From: Sipunculus nudus
Taxonomy: Eukaryota > Annelida > Sipuncula > Golfingiida > Sipunculidae
DNA: 64,000 nucleotides
Direction: 5' to 3'
Assembly (NCBI GenBank): GCA_026874595.1
Contig: CM049306.1
Span: 12,233,019 to 12,297,018 of the forward strand
Shown here piece after piece: positions 43,438 to 56,406 of the stretch. Position 1 is the stretch's first letter, and each line of letters begins with the position of its first letter. The translations under genes and the position numbers were made by a program. Under the pieces are notes generated by a model. That model had not been told where the DNA came from and ran no database searches. It saw nothing but the letters and a program-made list of their open reading frames with translations.

Positions 43438-44432
43438 TATTATTGTGTGTGTAACATATTTCAACTATATAACCATTGAGTGAGATATCATGTTTCCAGT
43501 ATATATTAATTTGAAAACATTTTTAGATATATATTTCATATTTAACTAAGAAATGGATCCAAAGTGTATAATTCTAATTATCATTCCATTTTAACATTAA
43601 CCATGCGCCTTGTTAAATTGTTGGGAATATATACCCCTTCCCAGCCTGTATTGACGCCCCTTGCAAGTGATTGGTCAAAGGAAATGAATTAACAACGATG
43701 GACAGAGAGTATGGCAGATATACCATCATAGATTATGCACCCCTGTCTATGTATATGTTTAAGACTTACCTCATCAAAATACAAATCATATGCAAAGTGT
43801 AACGACAACTATGCCTTTTGATGTTTATATTTTATATTTGAAATACGCTGAATGACAAAAAAATTTATTCCATTTGACACATTAAATTGATGATTAGGAC
43901 CAATTTTGCATCTTTATATCCCAAATAACAGTAAGGTTTTAAAATCATATGCCCTTTTACATTTTAACTTATAAATTTAAAATTTGAAGATTAAAAATTT
44001 AAAATAGAGTTTCGAAAGTAATGGATTTGTAATGGATTCTGCAAATCAATATTAGGTAACGTGATAGCCTTGATAAAATTTAGCATTAAGTATTTCTCCC
44101 CATATCTATTTTATAGAGTGAACCCTTTACATTAACCCAATTAAAAAAATAAGTACCGAGGTGTGTTTATAAAATTGCCGATATCAAGCCTTTAGACACT
44201 TTTCTAGAGGGGTAATGTTTTCCGATTAACTAAGAAATGGATCCAAAGTGTATAATTCTAATTATCATTCCATTTTAACATTAACCATGCGCCTTGTTAA
44301 ATTGTTGGGAATATATACCCCTTCCCAGCCTGTATTGACGCCCCTTGCAAGTGATTGGTCAAAGGAAATGAATTAACAACGATGGACAGAGAGTATGGCA
44401 GATATACCATCATAGATTATGCACCCCTGTCC
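41829..44432. repeat. Tandem duplication whose second copy has two internal deletions
   Basis: The first copy runs from about 41829 to 43750. The second copy (about 43750-44432) contains 41829-41887 joined to ~42201-42617 joined to ~43540-43750. Blocks of ~313 bp and ~920 bp are therefore missing, the second including the (AT)n tract at 43383-43434. The matching blocks differ at only a handful of positions (for example TGTCACGAC against TGTAACGAC). The first deletion joint shares TAT between both sides, as in microhomology repair. No coding sequence is involved. Confidence 0.9.
43383..43434. repeat. (AT)n microsatellite
   Basis: A pure TA run of about 52 bp within the first copy of the duplication, absent from the second. 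Confidence 0.95.
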
Positions 44433-44439
44433 AACCAAT

Positions 44440-45160
44440 AAACAATAATCGGCCGATTTTCTTTGACAGTGCCAGACTTTTGGCGACGCCGATTTTTCAC
44501 GCCGACAAAATCGCGTCGCTTGGGGTGTCACACAACACGACAATGTACCCCCGTCGGTAAGGGGCACATATCCGAAACGGAGCCTCGTGTCACCTTCTTA
44601 GGAACTGGTTTCTTTGCTCCCTTGTCTTCTTTGGCGACATCTAGTTAGGCACTATTACTAATAGCTGTTAAGTGCTCTTCACTCTGTCAGACTTAAAAAA
44701 AATGATGTGACAAACCTTTTACATGCCATATATATCTACTCGAGGCGCAGACGTCGAACGACGTCAGGCAGGGTTGGCGTCGCCCGGGTGTCTGGCGGGC
44801 ATCGACAGACCAAATGACCATCGACCGCAACTCGGACGGCGCCTGCCATTATGCCGGGCGACCATCGGCCCACTACATTTTGATTACTGTCGGCCGCCGG
44901 GCGATTTTTAATCACCATTGTTCAATGGGCACCGCCCGATCATCGTCCGATATGTGAAAGGTTAGATTTTAAGTGTAAAATACGCTCGACTTCCTGGCGG
45001 GCTTGGACTTCGGGGACTTTGTGGCGATCCACAAATTCGGCCGGAGGCCGTTAGATATGTGACGCAGACTGTACATAGTCGGCCGATTCATAAAATCGGT
45101 AAGTGAGTCGCCGGCTTTAGGCATTACAGAGTAAAAGCCCATGCAACTGAATAACATATT
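44440..45160. other. CpG-rich patch with self-complementary motifs
   Basis: About 700 bp are markedly richer in GC and CpG than the flanks. GGCCGATT-type motifs recur (44449-44461 and 45078-45090), as do GGGCGA/CGCCCG-type motifs. A subregion from 44711 to 44962 is bounded by AACCTTTTACAT and its near-complement ATGTGAAAGGTT, so a ~250-bp inverted-repeat element may be embedded. The 60-65-codon ORFs on both strands have no recognised domain. Confidence 0.4.
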
Positions 45161-46330
45161 ATTTGCGACACGGTTCCGTCATCTTTTTTCTACATAACCC
45201 AGCGTAACAGGCGAAGAATAAGAAGGAAAATATCTTTTACTCAGTTATTCATTTTATTAATATATTTAGTAGAGATGTTCGTTTAACATATTAGAATTGT
45301 CTGAATTATCCAGCGTTTTTCATTTTTTTTGGTTATAGTAATACATGATACATGATACATACGGGACAGCATGTACTTTTGGCCTGGAATTTCCTTCACT
45401 GCGACCCTTACAATAAAAGAACCAGGTTTTTAGAAGATTTATATACGGAATTCGCACATTACTCTCTGATTAATAAGAATATAAGTGGGTTTTACGATAC
45501 CAGATTGAGCTAAACGAAGACATTTTGAATATAGTTCGATCAGTGTCAATGGAAGACTCCAGTTTTGGACATATAATTTTATAAAAGACACTTTATATTA
45601 ACCCTATAGACTCAGCTTCGGCAGGTGTCCATTCGTTAAAGCAATATCTGTCCAATTTCAGACTGATCCCAGTCTGCAAAATAGAAACAGGTATGCTGCC
45701 TGGATTATGGATTATTTTTAAGAAATGATTAAAGACGAAAACAATATGATGTGGTCTCATGGGGCAGCACACCCCTCGGACAAAAAAATTGAACCATCCT
45801 GTTTAAAGTTGTAGTTTCCGGAAATATTCTCAACTTTCCAACGTCCTTTTTCAAAGACGCTCCGCATCACGTCCAGAAGAAACCAATTTTTATAGGATAG
45901 GAAATTGTTTACGACATAAATTATGCTGTCTCCTTTTCTTGTAGTCGATGTGCAAGGTTGCAGCTGGTAGGAAGAGGAAAACTGAAACGAAATAAAGCCA
46001 CATGCCGTCGTTAGGGCTGTAAACTATTTGTAAAATTGGCGTAAACAATCTCTGTTGACATCGATCATGGCTACAGGAAACGGATCAATTAGGTGTTGTT
46101 TTACATTTAAGCTGTGCCCTTTTTGTTGGAAAAATATAGGGATGTAGTTTTAATGATGTAGTACATCAACTGTTAACATAAACATCAACCATTTTATCAA
46201 CCCACCAAGGGAGGAAAGGATTTATTTGAGACTTTGTTCTGACCTGTGTCAGGGGGAGGCTACCGTTTTATACTAGGAAATGCAGGTTTCTGTACTATGT
46301 GGCCATCCAAACAGATCAATAATGCCATAT

Positions 46331-46521
46331 CAGTGGCGGATCCAGAGGGGAGTGATCAAGGGGGTCCGAATCCCCCTTTTCGCGCCAAAACAACCTCTTT
46401 TGGTTTTCAAACCAAATTTTGCGACCTCGACATCCTCCTTTCCGGACCAGAGGTCCTGTATTCAGATTTTCTCTTCATCGGGTTGGACCCTACAGTTTCC
46501 AAAATCCTGGGTCCGTCCCTG
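46331..46521. mobile_element. Short hAT-like MITE (191 bp)
   Basis: It starts CAGTGGCGGATCCAG and ends CTGGGTCCGTCCCTG, which are inverted relatives of each other at 12 of 15 positions. CAGNG-type ends are typical of hAT elements. Flanks share CATAT but not a full 8-bp duplication, so the target duplication is not proven. No transposase. Confidence 0.6.
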
Positions 46522-49197
46522 CATATACACAAGTTCACTGTCACAGATAAGTCTGGGTCATATACTGTCAATCCAAGAAAATAATTCAAATGTAAAAAGT
46601 GTACAAGGTACTTAAACAATGATATACATCGGTGAAATAAATTATTCAACTTGCCACTAAAATGTAGAGCGCCTATCATCATCCCTTCTACCTCGACATA
46701 CTTCTGAAAATAGGTATTTTTTCTCCCTTTTTGGGGACACCTGCATAATCTTATATTTGCTGTAATTAAAGGTAAGCCATATCAAATTCATAGGCAATTT
46801 AGTCTTAAGAACCCGTTAAGATTTATATTATTCACTTTTATGTAACATTTCATTTTTTGTTTCTAACGGGTGTGAGATTGTATATTGGATTGAGACAAAT
46901 CAAAACAAATAAAACTTTGTGTCTGGATGACGGAGCTTTACAGAACTTCCAGTTCCAGTTAACCTACATGCAGATCCTGGACCTAAGTGAAATCGTCATG
47001 TAAACTCCTATTTAAAAAATCTGATATGTAAGCTAAGCTTTCCTCCGTGCTTGAGTTCCGTACAACTACTGTCATCATGCAATGTATAATAAAAAGTCTC
47101 TACATTCTTGCAGATAGGCTATACCTTGTTTTATCACAATTAAGGTTACGCTTTTTGTTGGTCAACATTCTGATTAGCTGTTAAAATTATTTAAACTGGC
47201 CTGGGTAGTCATTTATATTTATAACTCAGTCTAATGCATTTATTTGATTGATGAGATGAAACTATAGTATAACAGCTACTGTCAGTAGCGAAAAATAAAC
47301 TGAAAATCCTGAAGAATAAAGACATCGCTGGAAGTGCCACTTTTCCTTTTCTTTGCAACAGATAAAGCAGACCTGAGGCCAATATTGTGATATTTCTTTT
47401 CATATGATTGTTTGCTCAAAATGGATCAACAAGGGTAAAATTTTGCGTTATATAATAAAGATTGATCAGCCCGAATTAATTAAAACTTTACATTGTGACA
47501 AGGATAAGTGTCAAAAGGAGAAATATTATTTTACTATTTTAATTCTATGCAAAATAATCCATCCTTAAGCTGGAAAAAAACCCATAAATCTATTTTGTTT
47601 GTCTTGCAATACAAAATCAATCTATGAAAAAAATGAGAAATTTTTTATGCTTTGTGTACTGATTAAAGATATTCTTGATCTCTACACAGATACAAAATAT
47701 GTTGAAGATTTGAGATAATGAATCTTTTGTATGAATGGCTACTCAAATGGCCAAATTTTCTTCCATCCGGAGATGTGAGAATATATGTTGGAATGATGTT
47801 TGTTAGTGTCGCTTTTATGATCCAGTGAAAACTATTCGGCCATTAAGCTGGAACTGAGAAAGAGAGTCTGACAAAAATCAAATTACCATTATGATAAGAG
47901 TGAGAAATAGCAGTCGTTACTCCCGGCCCAGTCGCGTGCAACAATTGAAGAAATAGGCAAATTAAATGGCGAGGTAAATTTGAACGGCACTCCTGTTTAG
48001 GAGAAGTCGAAACTGTCGTAAACATCTTCCTTCTCAGCTTGGGCCAATTCATTGGATTTTACGATATTAAATGGTACACATACATGATACATCTTTATAT
48101 TTCAAACAATTCTACCTTTGTTCTTCATTCATTCTACATTATAATAAAAAACTTTTCCTGACACTTCTAACTTATTATGCAGATTTCCGTCAATACAAAA
48201 CCGTTTTTTTTTTATTTAAGCAGCATGTGGGGACATATATTAGGAAACAAACAGGAGCGACAGTAACCGATATCCATTAAGGGTTTTGTACAGTTGAAGC
48301 AGTAGTCGGTGTTTGATTTACTCGAGGAGACGTCATGAGAAGCTCGAGGGATTTGTTAAAATGCAAAATTGATGATGAAGAGGAACAGCTGCCATGTAGG
48401 ACATCAATTTGTGTCTCTCGGTGACTGATTGGGAAAATAACATTTCGCTGTTCATCCTTCTACCTACTGCCATAAAGTGAGAGATGTAACAGGTTTTGGC
48501 GCATTATAAGCTCAAGACAACTCCTAATGGCAGTTACGAATACTAAAGATTAAAAAAACATGACAACTACGTCTTGCCCCAGCGATAATACATGCCTCAT
48601 CACTTGAAGTAAAGCTATCGTTGTTGCATGTTCTTCTGCTTTTGAACATACCACACCCCTCAGCATGTGGCCTTAAATTAAATTTCCAGTGCCAGGCAGA
48701 TATGATGATCATAAATTAACCAGAAAACTGGCATTATCTTATGACTGCATAAAAATTAAAAAAATGTTCATTATAAAATGGAATTTATCGAAAACTGCTG
48801 GAATAGATTCAAAATTTAACATTGAAGATGTGTTAATAAAGCCGTTTTCACACTACAAGCATGTCGAATTCCAATTTTGGAATTCAGGGTTCAACATATG
48901 GTTTACGACACACTTCGTGTTTATACTGTACCAGAAAATAAGCGTATTCAGTATCATATTTGACCAGGTATTCCATTCACTTCCCTTGTTGAGTATTTGT
49001 GTAAATATTCTTCCTAACGTGTATGACTTATGGATGCTGTGTTCCACCCGCCTACAATTATTGTGTTTACACTGCGCTGATGTGAATACGCTATTAAAGG
49101 GGCCTATTCCACTATATGAAGTATATTGGCCAAAGAAAATCCCTTGACCCGTTTAAAAAATGGCTAGAAAAGCAGATCCTATTGCAAACTTTTTTTT
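46522..49197. other. Stretch without recognised genes
   Basis: AT-rich. The longest open frame is a 152-codon plus-strand ORF at 48689-49147. Its product is rich in Phe, Ile and Leu but shows no domain I know, so I treat it as unproven. Confidence 0.5.
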
Positions 49198-50741
49198 AGC
49201 TCAGCTGACTTTCAGTCATGCTGAGCTATAGCGATCTCTCTTTGTCCGTCGTCCGTCTGTCCGTCCGTCTGTCCGTCTGTCCGTTAACCTGGCACAAATC
49301 GTAACCGCTGGACTTAGAATCTTGTAACTTTACATTCTGAGAGGTTGATGAAAAATCTCCTTGGAAACCAGAATTTAGGTCTCTGTTACCCATATCGTTT
49401 GAGCTGTATGGCTCCAAAATACCCCCCAGAATAATGAAAAATTTGATACAAAAACTGCAGTATCTCAATAACTACAACACTGATGGTCATGATTTTTCGC
49501 ATACATATTGATCATGAGGTGTTCCATCAGTTTCTGCTGACTGGTGGCGCCACCTATATTTTTCGATTCTTTATTAATTGTTTTCTCTATTTTTGAGACC
49601 TTTAAAAATGTGAACATCTGTTAACAAGGCACAAATCGTAAAAAACTGGACCTAGGATCTTCATTCTTGACACATTGAGAGACCTATGAAAGGTCTCAAT
49701 GGAAACCAGAAATTAGGTCTCTGTTACCTATATCCTTTGAGCTATGGAGCCCCAAAGTACCCCCCCAGAATAGTCAAAAATTTCATACAAAATCTTCAAT
49801 ATCTCATTAACTACATCACTGATGGTCATGATTTTGGCATACATATTGATCATGAGAAGTTTCATCAGTTTCTGCAGACTGGTGGCGCCACCTGTATTTT
49901 TCGGTTCTTTACGAATTGTTTTCTCTATTTTTGAGACCTTTAAAAATGTGAACATCTGTTAACAGGGCACAAATCGTAAAGACTGGACCTAGAATCTTCA
50001 TTCTTGACACAGTGAGAGACTTATGAAAAGTCTCCATGGAAACCTGAAATTAGGTCTCTGTTACCCATATCCTTTGAGCTTTGGCCCTCCAAAGTACAGC
50101 TCAGAATAATGAAAAATTTGATACAAAAGCTGAAGTCTCTGAACAACTAATGCAGAGATCACCATAATTGTTTGCATGGATATTGATCATGGATTGTTTC
50201 ATCAGTTTCTGTAGACTGGTGGCACCACCTGTATTTGTTCAGGTTTTTTTACGAATTTTTTTCTCTATTTTTGAGACCTTTAAAGATAGAACATCTGTTA
50301 ACAGGGCACAAATCATATCAACTGGACCTAGAATCTTCATTCTTGACACACAGGGAGAACCATGAAAAGTCTCCATGGAAACCTGAAATTAGGTCTCTGT
50401 TACCCATATCATTTAAGCTGTATGGCTCCAAAATACCCCCCCCCCAGAATAATGAAAAATTTGATACAAAAGCTGAAGTATCTGAACAACTAATGCAGAG
50501 ATCACCAAGACTTTGCATGTATATTGACCATTTAGTGTTTTTATTAGTTTCTGCAGACTAGTGGAGCCACCTGTATTTTTTTTAAGTTTAAGCATTTTTT
50601 CTCTATTTTTGAAATATATATAAATGCAGACACAATCTTGGCCTGTTGGTTAATCTGTTTGATGCTTCAGTTGAATGGGTATATACTACCATTCAGATAA
50701 TAAAATTTTCTTTTGCGAATCTCTTCCCAGTCAGCTGAGCG
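49198..50741 (+). mobile_element. Tandem-repeat element with inverted ends, four ~338-bp units
   Basis: The left end reads AGCTCAGCTGACTTTCAGTC, and a partial inverted copy, AGTCAGCTGAGCG, closes the element at 50729-50741. After the left end comes a run of GTCCGTC repeats (49245-49285). Then four units follow, each starting GTTAAC(A/C)-GGCACAAATC at about 49283, 49619, 49958 and 50297 (336-339 bp apart). Each unit carries a version of GGTGGCGCCACC: 49543, 49881, 50218 (GGTGGCACCACC) and 50560 (AGTGGAGCCACC). Minus-strand ORFs of 60-80 codons repeat with the units and are not genes. Confidence 0.75.
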
Positions 50742-53700
50742 TCATGACCCATGGGTCACTTGTTATTTGTTTAGATCCACGAGTTTATAACATGTGGGGG
50801 GAAGGGCGCCAAAATAATCCGAACACATTCAACTCAAACGAGCAAGAGTTATGCAAAGGGTGTTTCGTAAATAGTGACCTTTGAACTTCTGCACATGTGG
50901 AACTTAACACATTAGGTTTAGCGTTTTTGTTTGTTTGTCAGTATTTGCTCATGTGCCGTGTTTATTAACAGCTTGTAGATAAAAAAACGAAACTCATATT
51001 TCCAAAACAAAGAAAAAAAAACTTTTCTTAACAGGCATTACCTACACTTCATTGAATTATGCGCAGGGTAAGCCATAAATCAAATAACGTCTCTGGAAAG
51101 GTTAAGTGATATGAATAAATAAATAGCTAAGTTAAGTGAATAACTAATTTTAATGAATTCGGTATCTAAACTGCCTCCCGATGTGGTTTCACATCAAATG
51201 AATACCGGTGTAGTGGGAACAAGCCTTAACAGACACATACAAATCAGCAAGTCCAGATATCAGAAATGGGATCGAAAACAATTTGAAACTTAATCAAACG
51301 GAAAGACTAGAATTGCTCTAAGACTCAGTATAGTGCGTAACTCTCCATTGCAAAACATCCCCACTGAATCCGCCCATTAATCCGTTTCCATAACATGACG
51401 AGCTCCCTGTCGGTAGAGCGATTTGCGTAGTTCTGCAAACAGGTAGAGAAACCGAAATAAAAAAACGGAGAAAAAATAAAATCATAACCTCCGAAAACCT
51501 ATTTATATATAGGGGCTCAAAATCACACTGGTCCTCTCATTTATCATTTTGTTCGGGGGGGGGGGGGGATGCGGTTTAAGACAAGACAAATCACCTAATT
51601 ATGAATCTTATTGTTCCTTCAATAGTCATTTTGCTTGCTTTAATTAAAATTTTGCTATATTATACGAAATAATGATGTGATGGTATCTTTTATGTCTTAA
51701 TTAATCCATAAATGTAATATGGATTATTGGATGACCTTGGGTTAATTTAAGAGCCTTGTTGTTAATTAAGACATATTTGAATTAATCAATGCTGTTTTCT
51801 TAAAGAGGAAGAATATATTGTAAGCATTGACTCGCTCTAGAGGTTTTATCCGGAAAAGACAATAAGTTATCTCTTCGGCAGGAAAATACAGAAAAACGGG
51901 GTAGAACACCAGTCGAAATCAGTTTATACAATTGTAAATATATGGTTGAAAAGTTAAAGCTTTTTTCTTTTTTCTAAGTGTGAATTTTACTAAAATGAAA
52001 ATTTCAAATATAACGCCTTATTATAAGTAGATTGGAATCGCGCCAAACTTGTTGGATGAAAGGACTTCTATGTGTTTATGGCAGATACAGCAAATTTATC
52101 GTCCACAGTTGTATTTTTTTAGATTTCTTTGTAATTCCTGAACAGGAAACTGTGATCAGCCATTTCCCTCAATTAACATAACAAATGATCTGCGTTTTCC
52201 TGTGGACAAATTAATCATTATAACCTTTGTTCATAATAATTTATCTCTTGTCTCTCTATCTGTTAGCCTGGCTGTTTTCAAGTCTCACTCTGCATAATGA
52301 TAGCTCAAAACCCTTATCACAATGCGGATTAAATTTATTGGTAGGTGATTTCGAGGCAAAACTGGTTTAAATTCCGGTATGCCCTTATCAAGAACTCTTT
52401 GTAATTTCGGTTTTAAAATATTTTAATCTTGTGTCTTGTGATATGGTTTTTCAAACACCTTACACTGTTTAACTGTTGTAAATGATTAGGATGATTTATA
52501 GTTCAAATGACATCTACTGATAATAACATTAATTTAGATGCAATCTTTCAAAGTAAACATGCAGGACCAATCCAGATAATATATCATGTTTCAAAATCAG
52601 TCAGTTAACTGAAGAGCGTTGATATTGCTCGATTTAGGTGTCATATGAACATTTAAAAAAAAAACTGATATTCCATGTGCGCATTTAAAAGTTTTTCTAA
52701 TTACTTATTTTAAACCAAATTTTCATTGATTAAATATTCAGACATCTCAGTGAATAAACAGTGACTTTCATTTTTATTCGATCTGGACATTTCCATTTCA
52801 ATGGACGATATCTAGGGAAGACTCTGGAGAGATGTATAAGCGTATATTGAAAGACCTCTTCTTGTATTATTACAAAAAGGATATTATGTTTAAAAATGCC
52901 GGAAATGTTATAAGTTTGACTCGTAAGCTCTCCTCTTGTATGGATGCTGATGCGGTTAAATCATGTACAAAGAAGTAAAAAAATACTGTCCACTTGTGCG
53001 GTGCGGAGCTCGGGCCGGTGTACGGCTGCGGATACGTTTTTGCCACCGGTCAATGAAGCGGTAGGTACAGAAACGTACAAGTGTACACAGAACCATAATT
53101 GCTGTACGAGTGTTTCCCCTCTGATGAAATCAGCTCAATTTTAACTCCAGCTGATGTTATAATTTTATGGGAAAGCATATGTGTAGTAATCCTGCATCAG
53201 ACAATTCTATAAATGCCCTGACGAATGCCTCTTCATCAAACTGCAACTTTTTTACGAGATTATGGTTTGCCCCTATCTTATTCTCCAATTAATGACGCTT
53301 AACGATCATCGGTGTTTTGTTTTGGTTATTTTATTATCAACATGTAAGCTGCGGCAGTTACATAATCTCAACCCGATGGCGCAGAGATTGTAAAGTTCGA
53401 TGTCCTGGGTGCATTTTGAAGAGACGAAAGACCTAAAATCGCACTGAAAAGCGTATAAATCGACACACACAAACAGCTCAGCTATACAAGTGGACACGAA
53501 GCTATAGGTACTTAATTTTAATTACATTGAATTCCCCATCGGCCAACATTGCCAATTTAAAATGTGCATCATCTTATGTATTGTGTTATCTGATAACAGA
53601 ACAGAGTCACGTGACCACAAGAACCAAGAACAAAATAGGTAGCGACAGAGCGATGGTAACACAGGATATATGGTAAGGGGAGGGTCAGAAAGAAAACCTA

Positions 53701-55190
53701 AAAAAAAGTCCTCTCGTAAGGGAAGAAGGGGGTCAGGGTCGCTTAATTTGGGTTGAAACCCCCAAAAAAGGTTTCGGTTCCAAAAGAGGGTGGGGGTGGG
53801 GGTGGACCCTTCCCCCCCGGATCCGCCACTGAATGGTAATCAAACGGAATTTCAATTAAATACAAAAAAATCTATGTGAAAGTGATGAACAATTTAGCAA
53901 AAAATTTAAAGAATGTGTAAATTAAGTCATTGTAAAATATGTCAAATCGTAGTGATAGACTGGAAAGAACAAATTTGCAGTTTGATACGACTTACATATC
54001 CAAATGCAATAAAAAAACAAATGGACATGTAATATTGTGGACCTAAAATAAAGAATTTTAAGAAATAAAGACATTTTTGTATGGCAACTGCTAACAAACA
54101 GGCTGACCTTACCTACAATTTTTGTCGGGTCTCTCTTTGTTTACTAAAATTAAACGTTTTTGGATCAGAGATGAATCTCACGTGTGACACAGAGACTGCT
54201 TACGCTTGATAAATACACCAGTAAGTCCCAGGTACCTCCGAAAATCAGCCTCCATCCCTTTAATAACAAAGTTAATACGCCCCCTTGAGTACACGACTCA
54301 GGAAGCGCTTTATGTGGACTAGGACAGCAGACGTATGTCCGAAGGGAAAGAGTGTGGCTGCCCGTTATTTGACCTCATGCTAACATAAATGTAAAGAGGT
54401 ACACCAAGCTAAGATCAATGTTTCTGTATTGAATGTCAGATTCGAACTCGCACCTTCAGCGTTGATATTTTTTCGTGGCAGTTATCTTTTCAACACATAA
54501 GGACATATTTACTTGTTGAGAAAAAAATGCCGACAGGAGGGTATATTTGATGCTACATGAAAAAGCTTCGACTGATTAGTCATGCGACGGTAGTCTTACG
54601 ACTGTCAAATATAAACTGGGAACATGTTTAAATGTATGCCATGGTGTACACATCGTAGTTTGTTTAGGCTATAAATATTCTACACCAATATAATCACCTA
54701 TGAAAAGTCCCCGACTCTTTTTAGAAGTTATATTAGGATTTGTATTTAACAAGTCCTTGATAAACTTTAGTGAATGTGTTCCATATCATAATTATGGATG
54801 ACTATAAAAAATATGGAATATATTTCCAGTCCTTTTACTGTAGCCAACAGGTTCCTACGATTGCAGAGTGTAAATGCTCAATTGTAATTAAAATCTGATC
54901 TGTCATTAAAGAGAAATGCTGCTTAATAACACTGCCGTTGTTTCTTCCCCTACAACTTAGCTTAACGGATTGTAAGCGACATCTTCCTATAAAACAAGAC
55001 CAATTTAATGTGGGATAATGTTACAGGTCATGATATAGTTTAAATTTAATGAATAAAGCCATGCATCATTGAACCTATTGTTTAACCGCGTTTCATATTT
55101 GAATGGCCGAGCTAGGGGTGGACTATGATTTATCAAAAATCTTTGATATTTGTTCTCTGGGCGTTGGATGACGATAGACAAGGGTAATCG
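50742..55190. other. Non-coding stretch
   Basis: No exon or RNA gene is supported. A G-run lies at 51555-51568. Near 53740-53831 there is a G/C-run patch ending GGATCCGCCACTG, the inverted start of the 46331 hAT-like family, so a fragment of that family lies here. Confidence 0.5.
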
Positions 55191-55191
55191 C

Positions 55192-55225
55192 TTTAGCTCA
55201 GGTGACTTAAATTAGCTGAGCTAAA
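55192..55225. repeat. Isolated hairpin resembling the end of the 338-bp element family
   Basis: TTTAGCTCAG (55192-55201) and CTGAGCTAAA (55216-55225) are exact complements around a 14-base loop. The AGCTCAG motif matches the ends at 49198 and 62255, so this may be a remnant of that family's termini. Confidence 0.45.
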
Positions 55226-56060
55226 AATAGCTACCCCCGGGTGTTTTAAATATAAATCTATCCGTATATTATTTATATTATGGTATAGCACATATATAAA
55301 ATGTATTGAATGGATACCTGAAATGAGAAAATGTGGTCAAACTACCCAGAAGTTCAATCCGGCCCTGATTAAATAACAGGCCTAATCCCCTTAACCGTGT
55401 ACCGTTCCGTGACTGAGACCGACTAAAATGTATCTTGTGTAATTAAAGTCAATTCATAAACCTTTACCCAGATCAAAATTCCATCTGATCTCGTCTGATT
55501 TAATGTGCCAACCTTTTCAATTATATATGAATAATATGTCTCCCACACTGACAAACATTATCAATGGTTTATTGTGACGATATATCAGCCTGTTCTTTTT
55601 TCTGCAACAGACAACACAAAACTAAAAGCAGACGAGGAGTTACTTGAATAATAAAGAAAATGGGCGACTGTTATCGCACCAAAACTGACAACATTTCCAT
55701 AAGCGGGGACGCGAATATGAATCGCGAGCCACTCGCGGGTGTGTATCCAATTAAGCGACGCAACACGCGATGTCTAGTTTTTCTGCACGATTACTTTGCA
55801 GAAATTTAATTTATGGTTTCATTTAGTGAATTTTGTACAATTAATCAGAGTGAGTATTCTAGAATTTAAAAAATGTTCGAATCGTATATGTGTTCGTATA
55901 AATCTGAAAATAAGGAATATGAAGCTCGACGAATTTAAAGTTACTTTCCCTCCACGTCCCGCATTTCCAATGTCACACATTGCTCATCATCTAAACGTCA
56001 TTGTGATAGGGCGAGGAAGTAAAAAGAATGTTGCCTTTTATTTATAAATTCTACAAATCT

Positions 56061-56267
56061 CTACACATCGCCATCACTGAACATCGCCAGTGTCTTAAAC
56101 AAGCTGGCTTTGCTCAAGGCACGTGCTGTAAACACAGGGTTGTCCTCTCTCCGTGACATTATTTTCAGAAATCCCCGCGGAAAGGCCTCTTCATTGCTAC
56201 CCGGCCCGGCGCGATTCAGAAAATCGCGTTCCCTTTCGCTCTGGCTCTCACACTCGCTGTCGGTCAT
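56061..56267 (-). CDS. Coding-like 68-residue ORF, unknown function
   Basis: I do not recognise the family. The ORF begins MTDSECESQSERERDFLNRA and ends with a Ser/Asp stretch and TAG. Its composition (charged, Ser-rich, GC-rich codons) differs from the AT-driven chance ORFs of this window. It lies in a local GC-rich island. No signal peptide, membrane segment or cysteine pattern is present. Upstream on its 5' side, four copies of CCGAACGAA-like sequence lie within 140 bp. It could be a complete micro-protein or a first exon, since GATG|GTG-like sequence near its end is a weak donor candidate. Confidence 0.3.
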   Translation of the reverse strand: MTDSECESQSERERDFLNRAGPGSNEEAFPRGFLKIMSRREDNPVFTARALSKASLFKTLAMFSDGDV

Positions 56268-56295
56268 ATTGCATATGGTTTCCTTTCGGATGCGT

Positions 56296-56406
56296 CCGAA
56301 CGAATTTTACGTCCGAACGAAAGTTTGCTGTACGAACGAAAGAATTAAACGTTTTATGTCATATTGGTGCATACACATCTATCACGAATGATCATATCCG
56401 AACGAA
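56296..56406. promoter_or_regulatory. Cluster of four CCGAACGAA-like motifs
   Basis: CCGAACGAA occurs at 56296-56304, 56313-56321 and 56398-56406, and ACGAACGAA at 56332-56340. All are in the same orientation, immediately upstream of the minus-strand ORF at 56267. The clustering is clear; a regulatory role is inference. Confidence 0.35.

Noticed and set aside
48689-49147. 152-codon ORF as a gene
   Set aside because: No domain, promoter, splice sites or coding bias that I can recognise; AT-rich composition explains its Phe/Ile content.
54420-54480. GAGTTCGAATCTG (minus strand) as a tRNA T-arm
   Set aside because: The upstream sequence does not fold as a tRNA and lacks an A box.
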